Source: Geobacteraceae bacterium
GTDB lineage: Bacteria; Desulfobacterota; Desulfuromonadia; Geobacterales; Pseudopelobacteraceae
Assembly (NCBI GenBank): GCA_016720395.1
Contig: JADKKR010000017.1
Span: 1-30,499 of the forward strand
Direction of reading: 5' to 3'
Length of the DNA stretch: 30,499 nucleotides
Every line of letters starts with the position of its first letter. The first letter of the stretch is position 1. Made by a program: the position numbers and the translations under genes. Positions 16,156-23,239 of this stretch are shown here, piece after piece. The notes beneath the pieces were generated by a model. It saw only the letters and a list, made by a program, of their open reading frames with translations, was not told the origin of the DNA and did not search any database.

Positions 16156-16740
16156 GAGAACTGCTGAAAACCAAATCAGCTCTCACGAAGGCACAAAGGG
16201 CACCAAGAGAATCTAAGAAGTAAACCCTTATTACGTTTAAGAATTTAAGGGTCTCCTTTGTGTCTCGCTTAGAAGCGCCTACTTCTGGTTGTGAGCTTGA
16301 GCGAACGCAGTGAGCGAGTGAGAGCAAGTCACAACCCGGTCTCTCACAGAGCACACAGAGGCACGGAGAACTGCTGAAAACCAGATCAGCTCTCACGAAG
16401 GCACAAAGGCACCAAGAGAATCTAAGAAGTAAACCCATATTTTGTTAAAGAATTCAAGGGTCTCCTCTGTGCCTCTGTGAGCTCTAGCGAACGCAGTGAG
16501 CGAGTGAGAGAAGATCTAATTCGATATTTAAAAACCAGATCGGCTCTCACGAAGGCACCAAGAAAAACAAAGAAGTAAACCCATATTAGCGTTTAAGAAT
16601 TCAAGGGCCTCCTTTGTGTCTCGCTTAGAAGCGCCTACTTCTGGTTGTGAGCTTGAGCGAACGTAGTGAGCGAGTGAGAGCAAGTCACAACCCGGTCTCT
16701 CACAGAGCACACAGAGTCACAGAGAGAAATCAAAACGATA
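16156..16740. repeat. Three tandem copies of an inverted-repeat element in a 700-bp gene-free gap
   Basis: The gap between the response regulator and the MFS gene (16119-16826) holds no credible gene. Three related units begin near 16160, 16370 and 16531 (spacings about 210 and 154). Each starts with CTCTCACGAAGGCAC and has a middle AAGAAGTAAACCC block and an ATTCAAGGGTCTCC block, so each can fold back on itself. Copies 1 and 3 also share a 90-base tail (16268-16361 and 16624-16720) with a GAAGCGCCTACTTC hairpin and a GAGCGAACGCAGTGAGCG block, closed by GTTGTGAGCTTG / CAAGTCACAAC arms. Short frames here give LCAFVRADLVFSSS-like translations, which are artefacts of such repeats. Confidence 0.85.
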
Positions 16741-16826
16741 TGGATTTATTCCGTCACACTGACAAGGGTAACTGATTACATGAAATTCCGTATTTATCCC
16801 TCTGTGGCGAACCGCCTTTATCATCC

Positions 16827-18047
16827 ATGAGCGACTCTGGACAACCGGGCGAAATCTGCAGGGGACAGCTCCGCACGGGAACGCCGGCCTACCGTCGCGT
16901 CAACCTGGCACTTTTCTGCGCCGGCTTCGTAACCTTTATTACCCTCTATGATGTCCAGCCTCTCCTGCCCCTGTTTGCTCGTGAATTCGGAGTCTCACCG
17001 GCCATGGCCAGCCTGCCGCTGTCATTTTCAACTATCGCCCTGGCCCTGGGCATGCTGGTTGCCGGCACGCTCTCCGAGACGCTTGGTCGCAGACCGGTTA
17101 TAACAACAGCTCTGTTTCTGACATCTTTTCTGGCCATAGCAACCTATTTCAGTCAATCCTTTGGATCACTGCTGGCACTGCGTCTGCTTCAGGGAATCGC
17201 TCTGGCCGGAGTGCCGTCGGTGGCCATGGCCTATCTGGGTGAAGAAATGGATGCCTCATCCATCGGGCATGCCATGGGGCTCTATATCAGCGGCAATGCC
17301 CTGGGAGGCATGAGCGGCCGTATCGGATCGGCTCTTTTGTGCGATTATGTCCCCTGGCACACGGCGATAGCGGCAATCGGTGTCATCAGCCTGCTGCTCA
17401 GCCTGGTGGTTCTCAGGAACCTGCCCGCCTCTACCAATTTCCGGCAGCGGCCGTTTCAGGCAGGCTACCTGTTCACCTCACTGTACCAGCACCTTCAGGA
17501 GCCCGGACTGCTCTGCCTCTACGGCCTGGCCTTCCTTACCATGGGGGGCTTTGTCTCGCTGTACAACTATATCGGTTTCCGCCTGCTGGAAGCGCCCTAC
17601 AGCCTCAGCCAGTACCAGGTCAGCCTGATCTTTCTGGTGTACCTGCTGGGCTCATTCAGCTCCGGGGTGGTCGGCAGCCTGATCCACCGCTTCGGGCGCC
17701 CCTTCATGATCCGCCTGACGCTGGCCGTCATGCTTGCCGGCACCCTGATTACCCTGGCCGAGCCGCTGTCGGTCATCGTGGCCGGAGTCGGACTGTTCAC
17801 CTGCGGATTCTTCAGTGCCCATGCCATCGCCTCCAGCTGGGTAGGCCGCCGGGCCAGAACAGCCAAGGCCCAGGCCTCCTCGTTGTACCTGTTCGCCTAT
17901 TATCTCGGGTCAAGCATCTCCGGTACGCTGGGCGGGGTTTTCTGGGTTCGCTTCGGCTGGAACGGGGTCGCGGCGATGATATCTCTGTTGATCATCACAG
18001 CCTTCGGGGTGGCCACACTGCTGCTGCGCATGCCGGTCAGGGAATAA
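16827..18047 (+). CDS. MFS exporter, YnfM-like
   Basis: A 406-residue inner-membrane protein with about 12 hydrophobic segments after a 25-residue polar N-terminus. Features shared with the YnfM group of drug/sugar efflux proteins include TLYDVQPLLPLFAREF after helix 1, the MFS motif GTLSETLGRRPV, LQGIALAGVPSVAMAYL, and SLYLFAYYLGSSISGTLGG in the C-terminal half. The substrate is not predictable. It sits between repeat clusters on both sides, so it is probably a single-gene unit, or read from the kinase/regulator operon. The ribosome site is weak (no clear GGAG before 16827), so the start could also be an internal Met. Confidence 0.85.
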   Translation: MSDSGQPGEICRGQLRTGTPAYRRVNLALFCAGFVTFITLYDVQPLLPLFAREFGVSPAMASLPLSFSTIALALGMLVAGTLSETLGRRPVITTALFLTSFLAIATYFSQSFGSLLALRLLQGIALAGVPSVAMAYLGEEMDASSIGHAMGLYISGNALGGMSGRIGSALLCDYVPWHTAIAAIGVISLLLSLVVLRNLPASTNFRQRPFQAGYLFTSLYQHLQEPGLLCLYGLAFLTMGGFVSLYNYIGFRLLEAPYSLSQYQVSLIFLVYLLGSFSSGVVGSLIHRFGRPFMIRLTLAVMLAGTLITLAEPLSVIVAGVGLFTCGFFSAHAIASSWVGRRARTAKAQASSLYLFAYYLGSSISGTLGGVFWVRFGWNGVAAMISLLIITAFGVATLLLRMPVRE

Positions 18048-18051
18048 CATC

Positions 18052-18290
18052 ACACAGAACACACAAATCACAAGGCGTCTGCTCACGGAGCGCCAGAGCA
18101 ACAGAGCAAGAGAACGGTCCTGAAAACCAGAAGAACTGCTGAACCTCTCACGAAGGCACAAAGGCACCAAGAGAATCAAAGAAGTAATTACTCGATTTTT
18201 TATTAGGTTACGAATTTCTCTGTGCCTCGCTTAGAAGCGCCTACTTCTGGCTGTGAGCTCGGTGAGAGCCAACCCAGTGAGTGAGCAAAG
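18052..18290. repeat. Further copy of the cacaaag inverted-repeat family
   Basis: The 282-base gap between the MFS gene and the methyltransferase gene carries cacacagaacacacaaatcac-type sequence (18052 on). It is followed by CTCTCACGAAGGCACAAAGG (about 18145), an AAGAAGTAATTAC block, and CGCTTAGAAGCGCCTACTTC (about 18226). The last matches the tails of the 16 kb copies but is shorter. No gene is seen. Confidence 0.75.
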
Positions 18291-18329
18291 ATTGAAGGAA
18301 GAATTAATTTTGCTAAAGGATCTTTACCC

Positions 18330-19163
18330 ATGCCTGAAAAATACGACGTCCGCCCGGGGCAATCGATCGAGCTGCTGAAGGAACTGCACATCCTCACCCG
18401 CGACGGGAAGATGAACCAGGACAGCCGACGCAAACTGAAGCAGGTCTATCACCTCTTCCAGTTCATAGAACCACTGCTGAAAACTGCCCGGCAGGATCAT
18501 CCGGACATTACGCTGGTCGATCACGGCGCCGGAAAATCCTATCTCGGGTTCATCCTCTACGATCTCTTCTTCAAGGATCTGGAGGCCGGATCACGGATCT
18601 TCGGCGTCGAGACGCGTGACGAGCTGGTCCTGAAATCACGGGCGCTGGCGGCACGGCTTGGCTTCAATGGCATGTCTTTTCTGAATATTGCGGTGGCCGA
18701 ATCGATAGAATCCGCTGAACTGCCGGCGAAAGTCGATATCGTTACAGCCCTGCATGCCTGCGACACAGCCACTGATGACGCCATCCGTTTTGCCCTGGAG
18801 AAGCAGGCCCGTTTCATCGTGCTGGTGCCCTGCTGCCAGGCGGAGGTCGCTGCGGCCTTGAGAAAGAACAAGGGTCAGGCACTGAAGAAGGACATCCTGA
18901 CCGAGATCTGGAGACACCCGATCCACACCCGGGAATTCGGCAGCCATATCACCAATGTCCTGCGCTGCCTGCAACTTGAGGCTCACGGCTACCAGGTCAA
19001 CGTAACCGAACTGGTGGGGTGGGAACATTCCATGAAAAACGAGCTGATCATTGCCAGCTACAGGGATCTTCCGCGGAAACGCCCTGCTGATCGCCTGAAT
19101 GAACTGATCGGCATCCTCGGCCTCGAAGAATTGAACCAGCGTTTTTTTACCAGCTTTTCATGA
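18330..19163 (+). CDS. SAM-dependent methyltransferase, Methyltransf_32-like
   Basis: A 277-residue soluble protein. The SAM-binding region is recognisable: VDHGAGKSYLGFILYDLF as motif I, an acidic GVETRDELV strand end, and DIVTALHACDTATDDAIRFAL, then FIVLVPCCQAEV. The HACDTATD and VPCCQ blocks are typical of the Methyltransf_32 / METTL25-like group. The target molecule is unknown; RNA or protein modification is possible. AAGGA lies about ten bases before the ATG. It is a single gene flanked by repeats upstream and by the TRAP operon control region downstream. Confidence 0.78.
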   Translation: MPEKYDVRPGQSIELLKELHILTRDGKMNQDSRRKLKQVYHLFQFIEPLLKTARQDHPDITLVDHGAGKSYLGFILYDLFFKDLEAGSRIFGVETRDELVLKSRALAARLGFNGMSFLNIAVAESIESAELPAKVDIVTALHACDTATDDAIRFALEKQARFIVLVPCCQAEVAAALRKNKGQALKKDILTEIWRHPIHTREFGSHITNVLRCLQLEAHGYQVNVTELVGWEHSMKNELIIASYRDLPRKRPADRLNELIGILGLEELNQRFFTSFS

Positions 19164-19207
19164 TCGGTCAGTCCCCTGCGTACAAAGTTGATCCCACCAC
19201 CGCTTTA

Positions 19208-19250
19208 TGGCGGATTTCAGCCACAAATAGTGGCCTGTTTTAGCCACTAT
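19208..19250 (+). promoter_or_regulatory. Two palindromic upstream activator sites, TGGC-N8-GCCA
   Basis: Site 1 is TGGC-N8-GCCA at 19208-19223. Site 2 is ATAGTGGC-N8-GCCACTAT at 19227-19250. Both have the same arms and the same eight-base spacer, and their centres are 23 bases apart, about two helical turns. They lie 80-120 bases before the sigma-54 promoter at 19330, the usual distance for enhancer sites of NtrC-type activators. A third inverted repeat of opposite polarity (AAGCCA-N9-TGGCTT) lies at 19260-19280. Confidence 0.65.
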
Positions 19251-19328
19251 CTCATCCCAAAGCCAATTTGCAGATGGCTTCGATCACATTTAAAACAACA
19301 TTTCAGCATCTTAGCTGGCGTATACATC

Positions 19329-19345
19329 TTGGCACCGGCATTGCA
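19329..19345 (+). promoter_or_regulatory. Sigma-54 (-24/-12) promoter of the TRAP operon
   Basis: The sequence TGGCAC (19330-19335), five bases, then TTGCA (19341-19345) matches the RpoN consensus with the correct GG-to-GC distance of 12. It faces dctP, whose ATG is 81 bases further on, predicting a 5' leader of about 70 bases. It is the only such match I found upstream of a gene in the window. Confidence 0.8.
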
Positions 19346-19425
19346 TAATTATATAACAGCATTATTATGCCCGCGATTCAATCGTCACTAATCAGGTAAC
19401 ACTACACCCCACAAAGGAGTCAGAC

Positions 19426-20421
19426 ATGAACATGAAATCGTTGTTATCCGCTGCACTGCTGCTCACCTTCTCAGCCTCCTCCGTTATGGCCGCGCCGATC
19501 GTGATCAAGTTCAGCCACGTGGTTGCCGTCAACACCCCCAAAGGGCAGGCGGCCGAATATTTCAAGAAACTGGCCGAAGAGCGCACCAAGGGTGCCGTCA
19601 AGGTCGAGGTCTACCCCAACAGCCAGCTCTACAAGGACAAGGAAGAGATGGAAGCGCTGCAGATGGGCTCCGTACAGATGCTGGCCCCCTCACTGGCAAA
19701 ATTCGGGCCTCTCGGCCTGAAAGAGTTCGAAGTGTTCGACCTGCCGTTCATCTTTGATGACCGCGCTGAACTGCACAAGGTCACCCAGGGACCGGTAGGG
19801 GCCAAACTGCTCAAGAAACTCGAGACCAAGGGGCTTATGGGTCTGGCCTATTGGGACAACGGCTTCAAGGTCATGAGCGCCAACAAACCGCTTAAAACCG
19901 TAGATGACTTCAAGGGGCAGAAGATGCGCATCCAGTCTTCCAAGGTACTCGATGCCCAGATGCGCTCCGTTGGCGCCATCCCCCAGGTCATGGCCTTCTC
20001 TGAAGTCTATCAGGCGCTGCAGACCGGCGTTGTGGACGGCACTGAAAACCCCCCTTCAAACCTGTATACCCAGAAGATGCATGAAGTTCAGAAGTATGTC
20101 ACCATCTCCCGGCATGGCTACCTGGGCTATGCCGTCCTGGTCAACAAGAAGTTCTGGATGGGCCTCCCTGCCGACATTCGCGCCGCTCTGGAAAGTTCCA
20201 TGAAGGATACCACCAAGTTTGCCAATGACATTGCCCAAAAAGACAACGACGACGCCCTGGCAGAGGTAAAGAAGTCCGGTAAGTCGCAGATCATCACCCT
20301 GACCCCGCAAGAGCGGGCTGCCTGGAAAAGGGCCATGGACAAGGCCCACAAGGATAACATGGGCCGGATAGGCGCCGACATTGTCAATGAAGTCTACAAG
20401 GTAACCGGCTACAAGCCGTAA
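19426..20421 (+). CDS. dctP: TRAP transporter periplasmic solute-binding protein
   Basis: A 331-residue DctP-family protein with a signal peptide (MNMKSLLSAALLLTFSASS, cleavage near VMA-AP). The mature start IVIKFSHVVAVNTPKGQAAEYF, the EMEALQMGSVQM segment, DLPFIFDD, LAYWDNGFKVMSANKPL, the carboxylate-binding Arg block DDFKGQKMRIQSS, and TGVVDGTENPPSNLYTQ are all typical of the C4-dicarboxylate/organic-acid group. It captures the substrate in the periplasm for DctQM. AAAGGAG precedes the ATG. A hairpin terminator between dctP and dctQ probably lets it be made in excess of the membrane subunits. The substrate is likely a carboxylate; which one is not visible. Confidence 0.93.
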   Translation: MNMKSLLSAALLLTFSASSVMAAPIVIKFSHVVAVNTPKGQAAEYFKKLAEERTKGAVKVEVYPNSQLYKDKEEMEALQMGSVQMLAPSLAKFGPLGLKEFEVFDLPFIFDDRAELHKVTQGPVGAKLLKKLETKGLMGLAYWDNGFKVMSANKPLKTVDDFKGQKMRIQSSKVLDAQMRSVGAIPQVMAFSEVYQALQTGVVDGTENPPSNLYTQKMHEVQKYVTISRHGYLGYAVLVNKKFWMGLPADIRAALESSMKDTTKFANDIAQKDNDDALAEVKKSGKSQIITLTPQERAAWKRAMDKAHKDNMGRIGADIVNEVYKVTGYKP

Positions 20422-20429
20422 ACAGGACT

Positions 20430-20465
20430 AAAAAGCCGCTACGGCCACCCGTAGCGGCTTTTTAA
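20430..20465 (+). terminator. Strong hairpin between dctP and dctQ
   Basis: AAAAAGCCGCTACGG and CCGTAGCGGCTTTTT form a perfect 15-bp stem with a four-base loop, ending in a T run. It lies nine bases after the dctP stop, inside the presumed operon, so it probably acts as a partial terminator or mRNA stabiliser. Confidence 0.85.
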
Positions 20466-20545
20466 CGACCTCTATCGTACATCAGAAGCTGTTTTCAGCT
20501 TCGTTAACCCACGTATCCCGGCAATCGGGGCCAGGAGATCTCCCC

Positions 20546-21220
20546 ATGATGAAATATCTCGACCACCTGGAGGAATGGATCATTACCTTCCTCATCGGTG
20601 CGGCAACGCTGGTCATATTCGCTGCCGTCCTGCACCGCTATTCAGCCGGCCTGCCGATCCCCGGTCTGCAGGACTGGCTGATTGGCCTCAACATGGGCTG
20701 GGCCCAGGAGTTGTGCATCTACATGTTCGTCTGGATGGCCAAGTTCGGCGCCGCCTATGGCGTCCGCACCGGCATCCATGTCGGCGTGGACGTACTGGTT
20801 ACGCGCCTGCCGGAAACATGGCGGGTAAAATGCGTACTGCTGGGGATCTTCGGCGGGGTACTGTTTACCGGCATCATCGGCACCCTGGGGACGCTCTTTG
20901 TCTGGGAAAACGGTATGCATTACGCCGTGTTCACCAAGCTGGGGATGGTTATTCCGGAGGATATTTATCAAGGGCCGACCACCCCCGATCTGGAGTGGCC
21001 GACCTGGATTGTCTACTCGGCCATACCGCTCGGCTCCTATCTGATGTCTTTCCGTTTTCTGCAGGTCGGCTGGACCTTCTTCCGCACCGGAGAACTCCCC
21101 CACCATGACCACGGCCATGTGGACGGCATCGATGAGGTGGTAGCCGTCGATTCGACCGAGGCGATCGAAGAGTATGAAGAACACAAGTTCGACGATGCAG
21201 GGCGGGGAGGTGTCAAATGA
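20546..21220 (+). CDS. dctQ: TRAP transporter small membrane subunit
   Basis: A 224-residue membrane protein with four hydrophobic segments. Family landmarks are VIFAAVLHRYSAG, WAQELCIYMFVWMAKFGAAYGVRTGIHVGVD, and the last helix around YLMSFRFLQVGW. It partners DctM. It is longer than most DctQ proteins: there is an extra stretch between helices 3 and 4 (residues about 127-152) and a His/acidic C-terminal tail of about 37 residues (HHDHGHVDGIDE... EEYEEHKFDD). AGGAGA lies eight bases upstream of 20546; a second Met at 20549 is equally possible. The last four bases overlap the dctM start. Confidence 0.9.
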   Translation: MMKYLDHLEEWIITFLIGAATLVIFAAVLHRYSAGLPIPGLQDWLIGLNMGWAQELCIYMFVWMAKFGAAYGVRTGIHVGVDVLVTRLPETWRVKCVLLGIFGGVLFTGIIGTLGTLFVWENGMHYAVFTKLGMVIPEDIYQGPTTPDLEWPTWIVYSAIPLGSYLMSFRFLQVGWTFFRTGELPHHDHGHVDGIDEVVAVDSTEAIEEYEEHKFDDAGRGGVK

Positions 21221-22596
21221 GCGCAGCGACAACTGAGCTGGAACTTTTCAGCAAGAAAAAGGCGTCAACGGTCATTTTCTGCGTAATTGCAGCCATGGCG
21301 GCACTTTCGACGCTGGGCAATGCCGGGATCGTCTTTGCCCTCCTGTTTGCACTCATGCTGACCGGCATGCCGGTTTCAATCTCCCTCGGCCTGTCGGTGC
21401 TCACCTTCCTGTTCTTCTTCTCCAATGTGCCGACCGAAGCGGTGGCCATGAAACTGTTCACCGGCATCGAAAAGTTCGAGATCATGGCGATCCCCTTCTT
21501 CATCCTGGCCGGCAACTTCCTCACCCACGGCGGCGTGGCCAAGCGCATGATCAACTTCGCCACCGCCCTGGTGGGTCATATGCACGGCGGCCTGGCCCTG
21601 GGCGGGGTCGTGGCCTGCGCCCTCTTTGCCGCCGTCTCCGGCTCCAGCCCGGCCACCGTGGTGGCCATCGGCTCGATCCTGCTGCCGGCCATGGTCAAAC
21701 AGGGCTATCCGGTAAAATTCGGTGTCGGTGTCATCGGCACCGCCGGCGGCCTGGGGATCCTGATCCCCCCCTCCATCGTCATGGTCATCTACGCCGTATC
21801 CACCAACTCCTCCATCGGCCAGCTCTTCATCGCCGGCGTCATCCCGGGGCTCCTCCTGGCGCTGATCCTGCTGACCGTCACCTGGATGGTGGCCAAAAAG
21901 CGCAAATACCCCTGCCTCCCCAAGGCCTCCTTCAGGGAGGTTGCCCGCACCTTCCGGGAGAGCATCTGGGGGCTGGCCCTGATCATCGTCGTCATCGGCG
22001 GCATCTACAGCGGCCTCTTCACCCCCACCGAGGCGGCTGCCATGAGCGCCGTCTACGCCGGTTTCGTCTCGCTGGTCATCTACCGTGACCTGGGGATCAA
22101 GGATATCCCCAAGGTACTGCTGTCATCGGCCAGCATGTCGGCCATGCTGCTCTACATCATCACCAATGCGGTGCTGTTCTCCTTTCTGCTCACCTCCGAG
22201 CAGGTTCCCCAGGACCTGACCGCCTGGATGATCAGCCTCGGACTCTCCAAGATCACCTTCCTGATCTTCGTCAACCTGCTGCTGCTGGCAGCCGGCAACT
22301 TCATGGAGCCGTCCTCGATCCTGCTGATCACCGCGCCGCTGCTCTTCCCGATCGCCATGGAGATGGGTATCGACCCGATCCACCTGGGGGTGCTGATGAC
22401 CGTCAACATGGAGATCGGCATGATCACCCCGCCGGTGGGGCTGAACCTCTACGTGGCCAGCGGCATCTCCCGGCTGGGGCTGACCGAGACCACCAAGGCC
22501 TGCATGCCGTGGATCCTGGTAATGCTGGCCTACCTGATGCTCATTACCTACGTACCGGTCATCTCCCTCTGGCTGCCGCAGTTGCTGTTCAAATAA
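21217..22596 (+). CDS. dctM: TRAP transporter large permease subunit
   Basis: A 459-residue polytopic protein with about 12-13 hydrophobic segments. It shows the DctM patterns LMLTGMPVSISLGLSVL, MAIPFFILAGNFLTHGGVAKRMINFA, AAVSGSSPATVVAIGSILLPAM, GGLGILIPPSIVMVIYAV, GLFTPTEAAAMSAVYA and ITPPVGLNLYVASGI. It moves the DctP-bound solute across the inner membrane with a sodium gradient. The start overlaps dctQ as ATGA, with GGGGAGG six bases upstream. A polar N-terminal segment (ATTELELFSKKKAST) precedes the first helix. A 14-bp hairpin follows the gene. Confidence 0.95.
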   Translation: MSAATTELELFSKKKASTVIFCVIAAMAALSTLGNAGIVFALLFALMLTGMPVSISLGLSVLTFLFFFSNVPTEAVAMKLFTGIEKFEIMAIPFFILAGNFLTHGGVAKRMINFATALVGHMHGGLALGGVVACALFAAVSGSSPATVVAIGSILLPAMVKQGYPVKFGVGVIGTAGGLGILIPPSIVMVIYAVSTNSSIGQLFIAGVIPGLLLALILLTVTWMVAKKRKYPCLPKASFREVARTFRESIWGLALIIVVIGGIYSGLFTPTEAAAMSAVYAGFVSLVIYRDLGIKDIPKVLLSSASMSAMLLYIITNAVLFSFLLTSEQVPQDLTAWMISLGLSKITFLIFVNLLLLAAGNFMEPSSILLITAPLLFPIAMEMGIDPIHLGVLMTVNMEIGMITPPVGLNLYVASGISRLGLTETTKACMPWILVMLAYLMLITYVPVISLWLPQLLFK

Positions 22597-22620
22597 CGCC
22601 GACAAAACAGCGTGCCATGC

Positions 22621-22652
22621 AGAACGGCGGAGAGTTTCCTCTCCGCCGTTCT
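22621..22652 (+). terminator. Terminator-like hairpin after dctM
   Basis: AGAACGGCGGAGAG and CTCTCCGCCGTTCT form a perfect 14-bp stem with a TTTC loop, 24 bases after the dctM stop. The following T run is short (TTGCGTCTATT), so it may work partly as an RNA stabiliser. It marks the end of the TRAP operon. Confidence 0.75.
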
Positions 22653-22689
22653 TGCGTCTATTCTCGAATATATACCTGATTAGCGCTGA

Positions 22690-22838
22690 TCTCCCGCTCG
22701 TCCCTTCTCCCTGAGGACCCTCTGGGGCCTAAAGGAGAAGGTGGCCGAAGGCCGGATGAGGGGGTAAAACAGCGCCATATACATCAACTCCCCCCCCTCA
22801 CCCTAACCCTCTCCCTCAGGGAGAGGGGATCAGTATCA
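22690..22838. repeat. Intergenic repeat rich in CCCTCACCCTAACCC-type motifs
   Basis: The stretch contains TCCCTTCTCCCTGAGG at one end and CTCACCCTAACCCTCTCCC followed by CTCAGGGAGAGGGG at the other. Internal complementary blocks are GGAGAAGGTGGCCGAAGGCC and CCTCTGGGG. This is a recognisable type of bacterial intergenic hairpin repeat, different from the cacaaag family. It contains no gene and abuts the 3' end of the minus-strand small membrane protein. Confidence 0.65.
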
Positions 22839-23120
22839 GGGCCGGTAATGAAAAATAACATACTGCACAGCCAGCATGATCAGCGTCAGTATCAGCCGGG
22901 AAACCCCTTTGGTCACATAGGTCATGAACCAGGTCATCGAATAGGCGCCTATCCAGCACAGCACCAGCCGCAGGATCCCGGTGATTTCGGGAAAGATGAA
23001 ACTCCAGATGAAATAAATGCAGAGGAAATTGATCACAAACAGGACGCCGGCCAGAATAATCGCCACGTCCCGCCGTTCAGATATATTCAGATTACGCGAT
23101 GATTCCTGTTCTTTTTGCAT
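22836..23120 (-). CDS. Small membrane protein of unknown function
   Basis: A 94-residue protein with a charged 20-residue N-terminus and about three hydrophobic segments (near 19-40, 45-62, 75-90), including LAGVLFVINFLCIYFIWSFIF. A strong GGGGAG-type ribosome site lies just before the ATG. I do not recognise a family. It is transcribed in the same direction as the CBS/DUF294 gene and starts 119 bases after it, so the two may share a transcript. Given the transporter-rich surroundings it could be an accessory subunit, but this is a guess. Confidence 0.65.
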   Translation of the reverse strand: MQKEQESSRNLNISERRDVAIILAGVLFVINFLCIYFIWSFIFPEITGILRLVLCWIGAYSMTWFMTYVTKGVSRLILTLIMLAVQYVIFHYRP

Positions 23121-23239
23121 GTACTCCCCTTCCTCCCCATTTTTTCGTTTGACTCACTTGACGATTTCTGCAAGGTTTGATTTCTCTGTTGCTCTGTGTT
23201 ATTCGAAGTGCCGTTCCGGGATACCCGGACACCTGCCCG

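Noticed and set aside
16151..16710. Short minus-strand frames of 60-95 codons with LCAFVRADLVFSSS-like translations
   Set aside because: They arise from the cacagag/cacaaag repeats, and the same peptide recurs in each copy; no ribosome sites or independent conservation support them.
16156..16740. A CRISPR array, because of the tandem repeats
   Set aside because: Units are 150-210 bases, self-complementary and differ in length; there are no short identical repeats with unique spacers and no cas genes.
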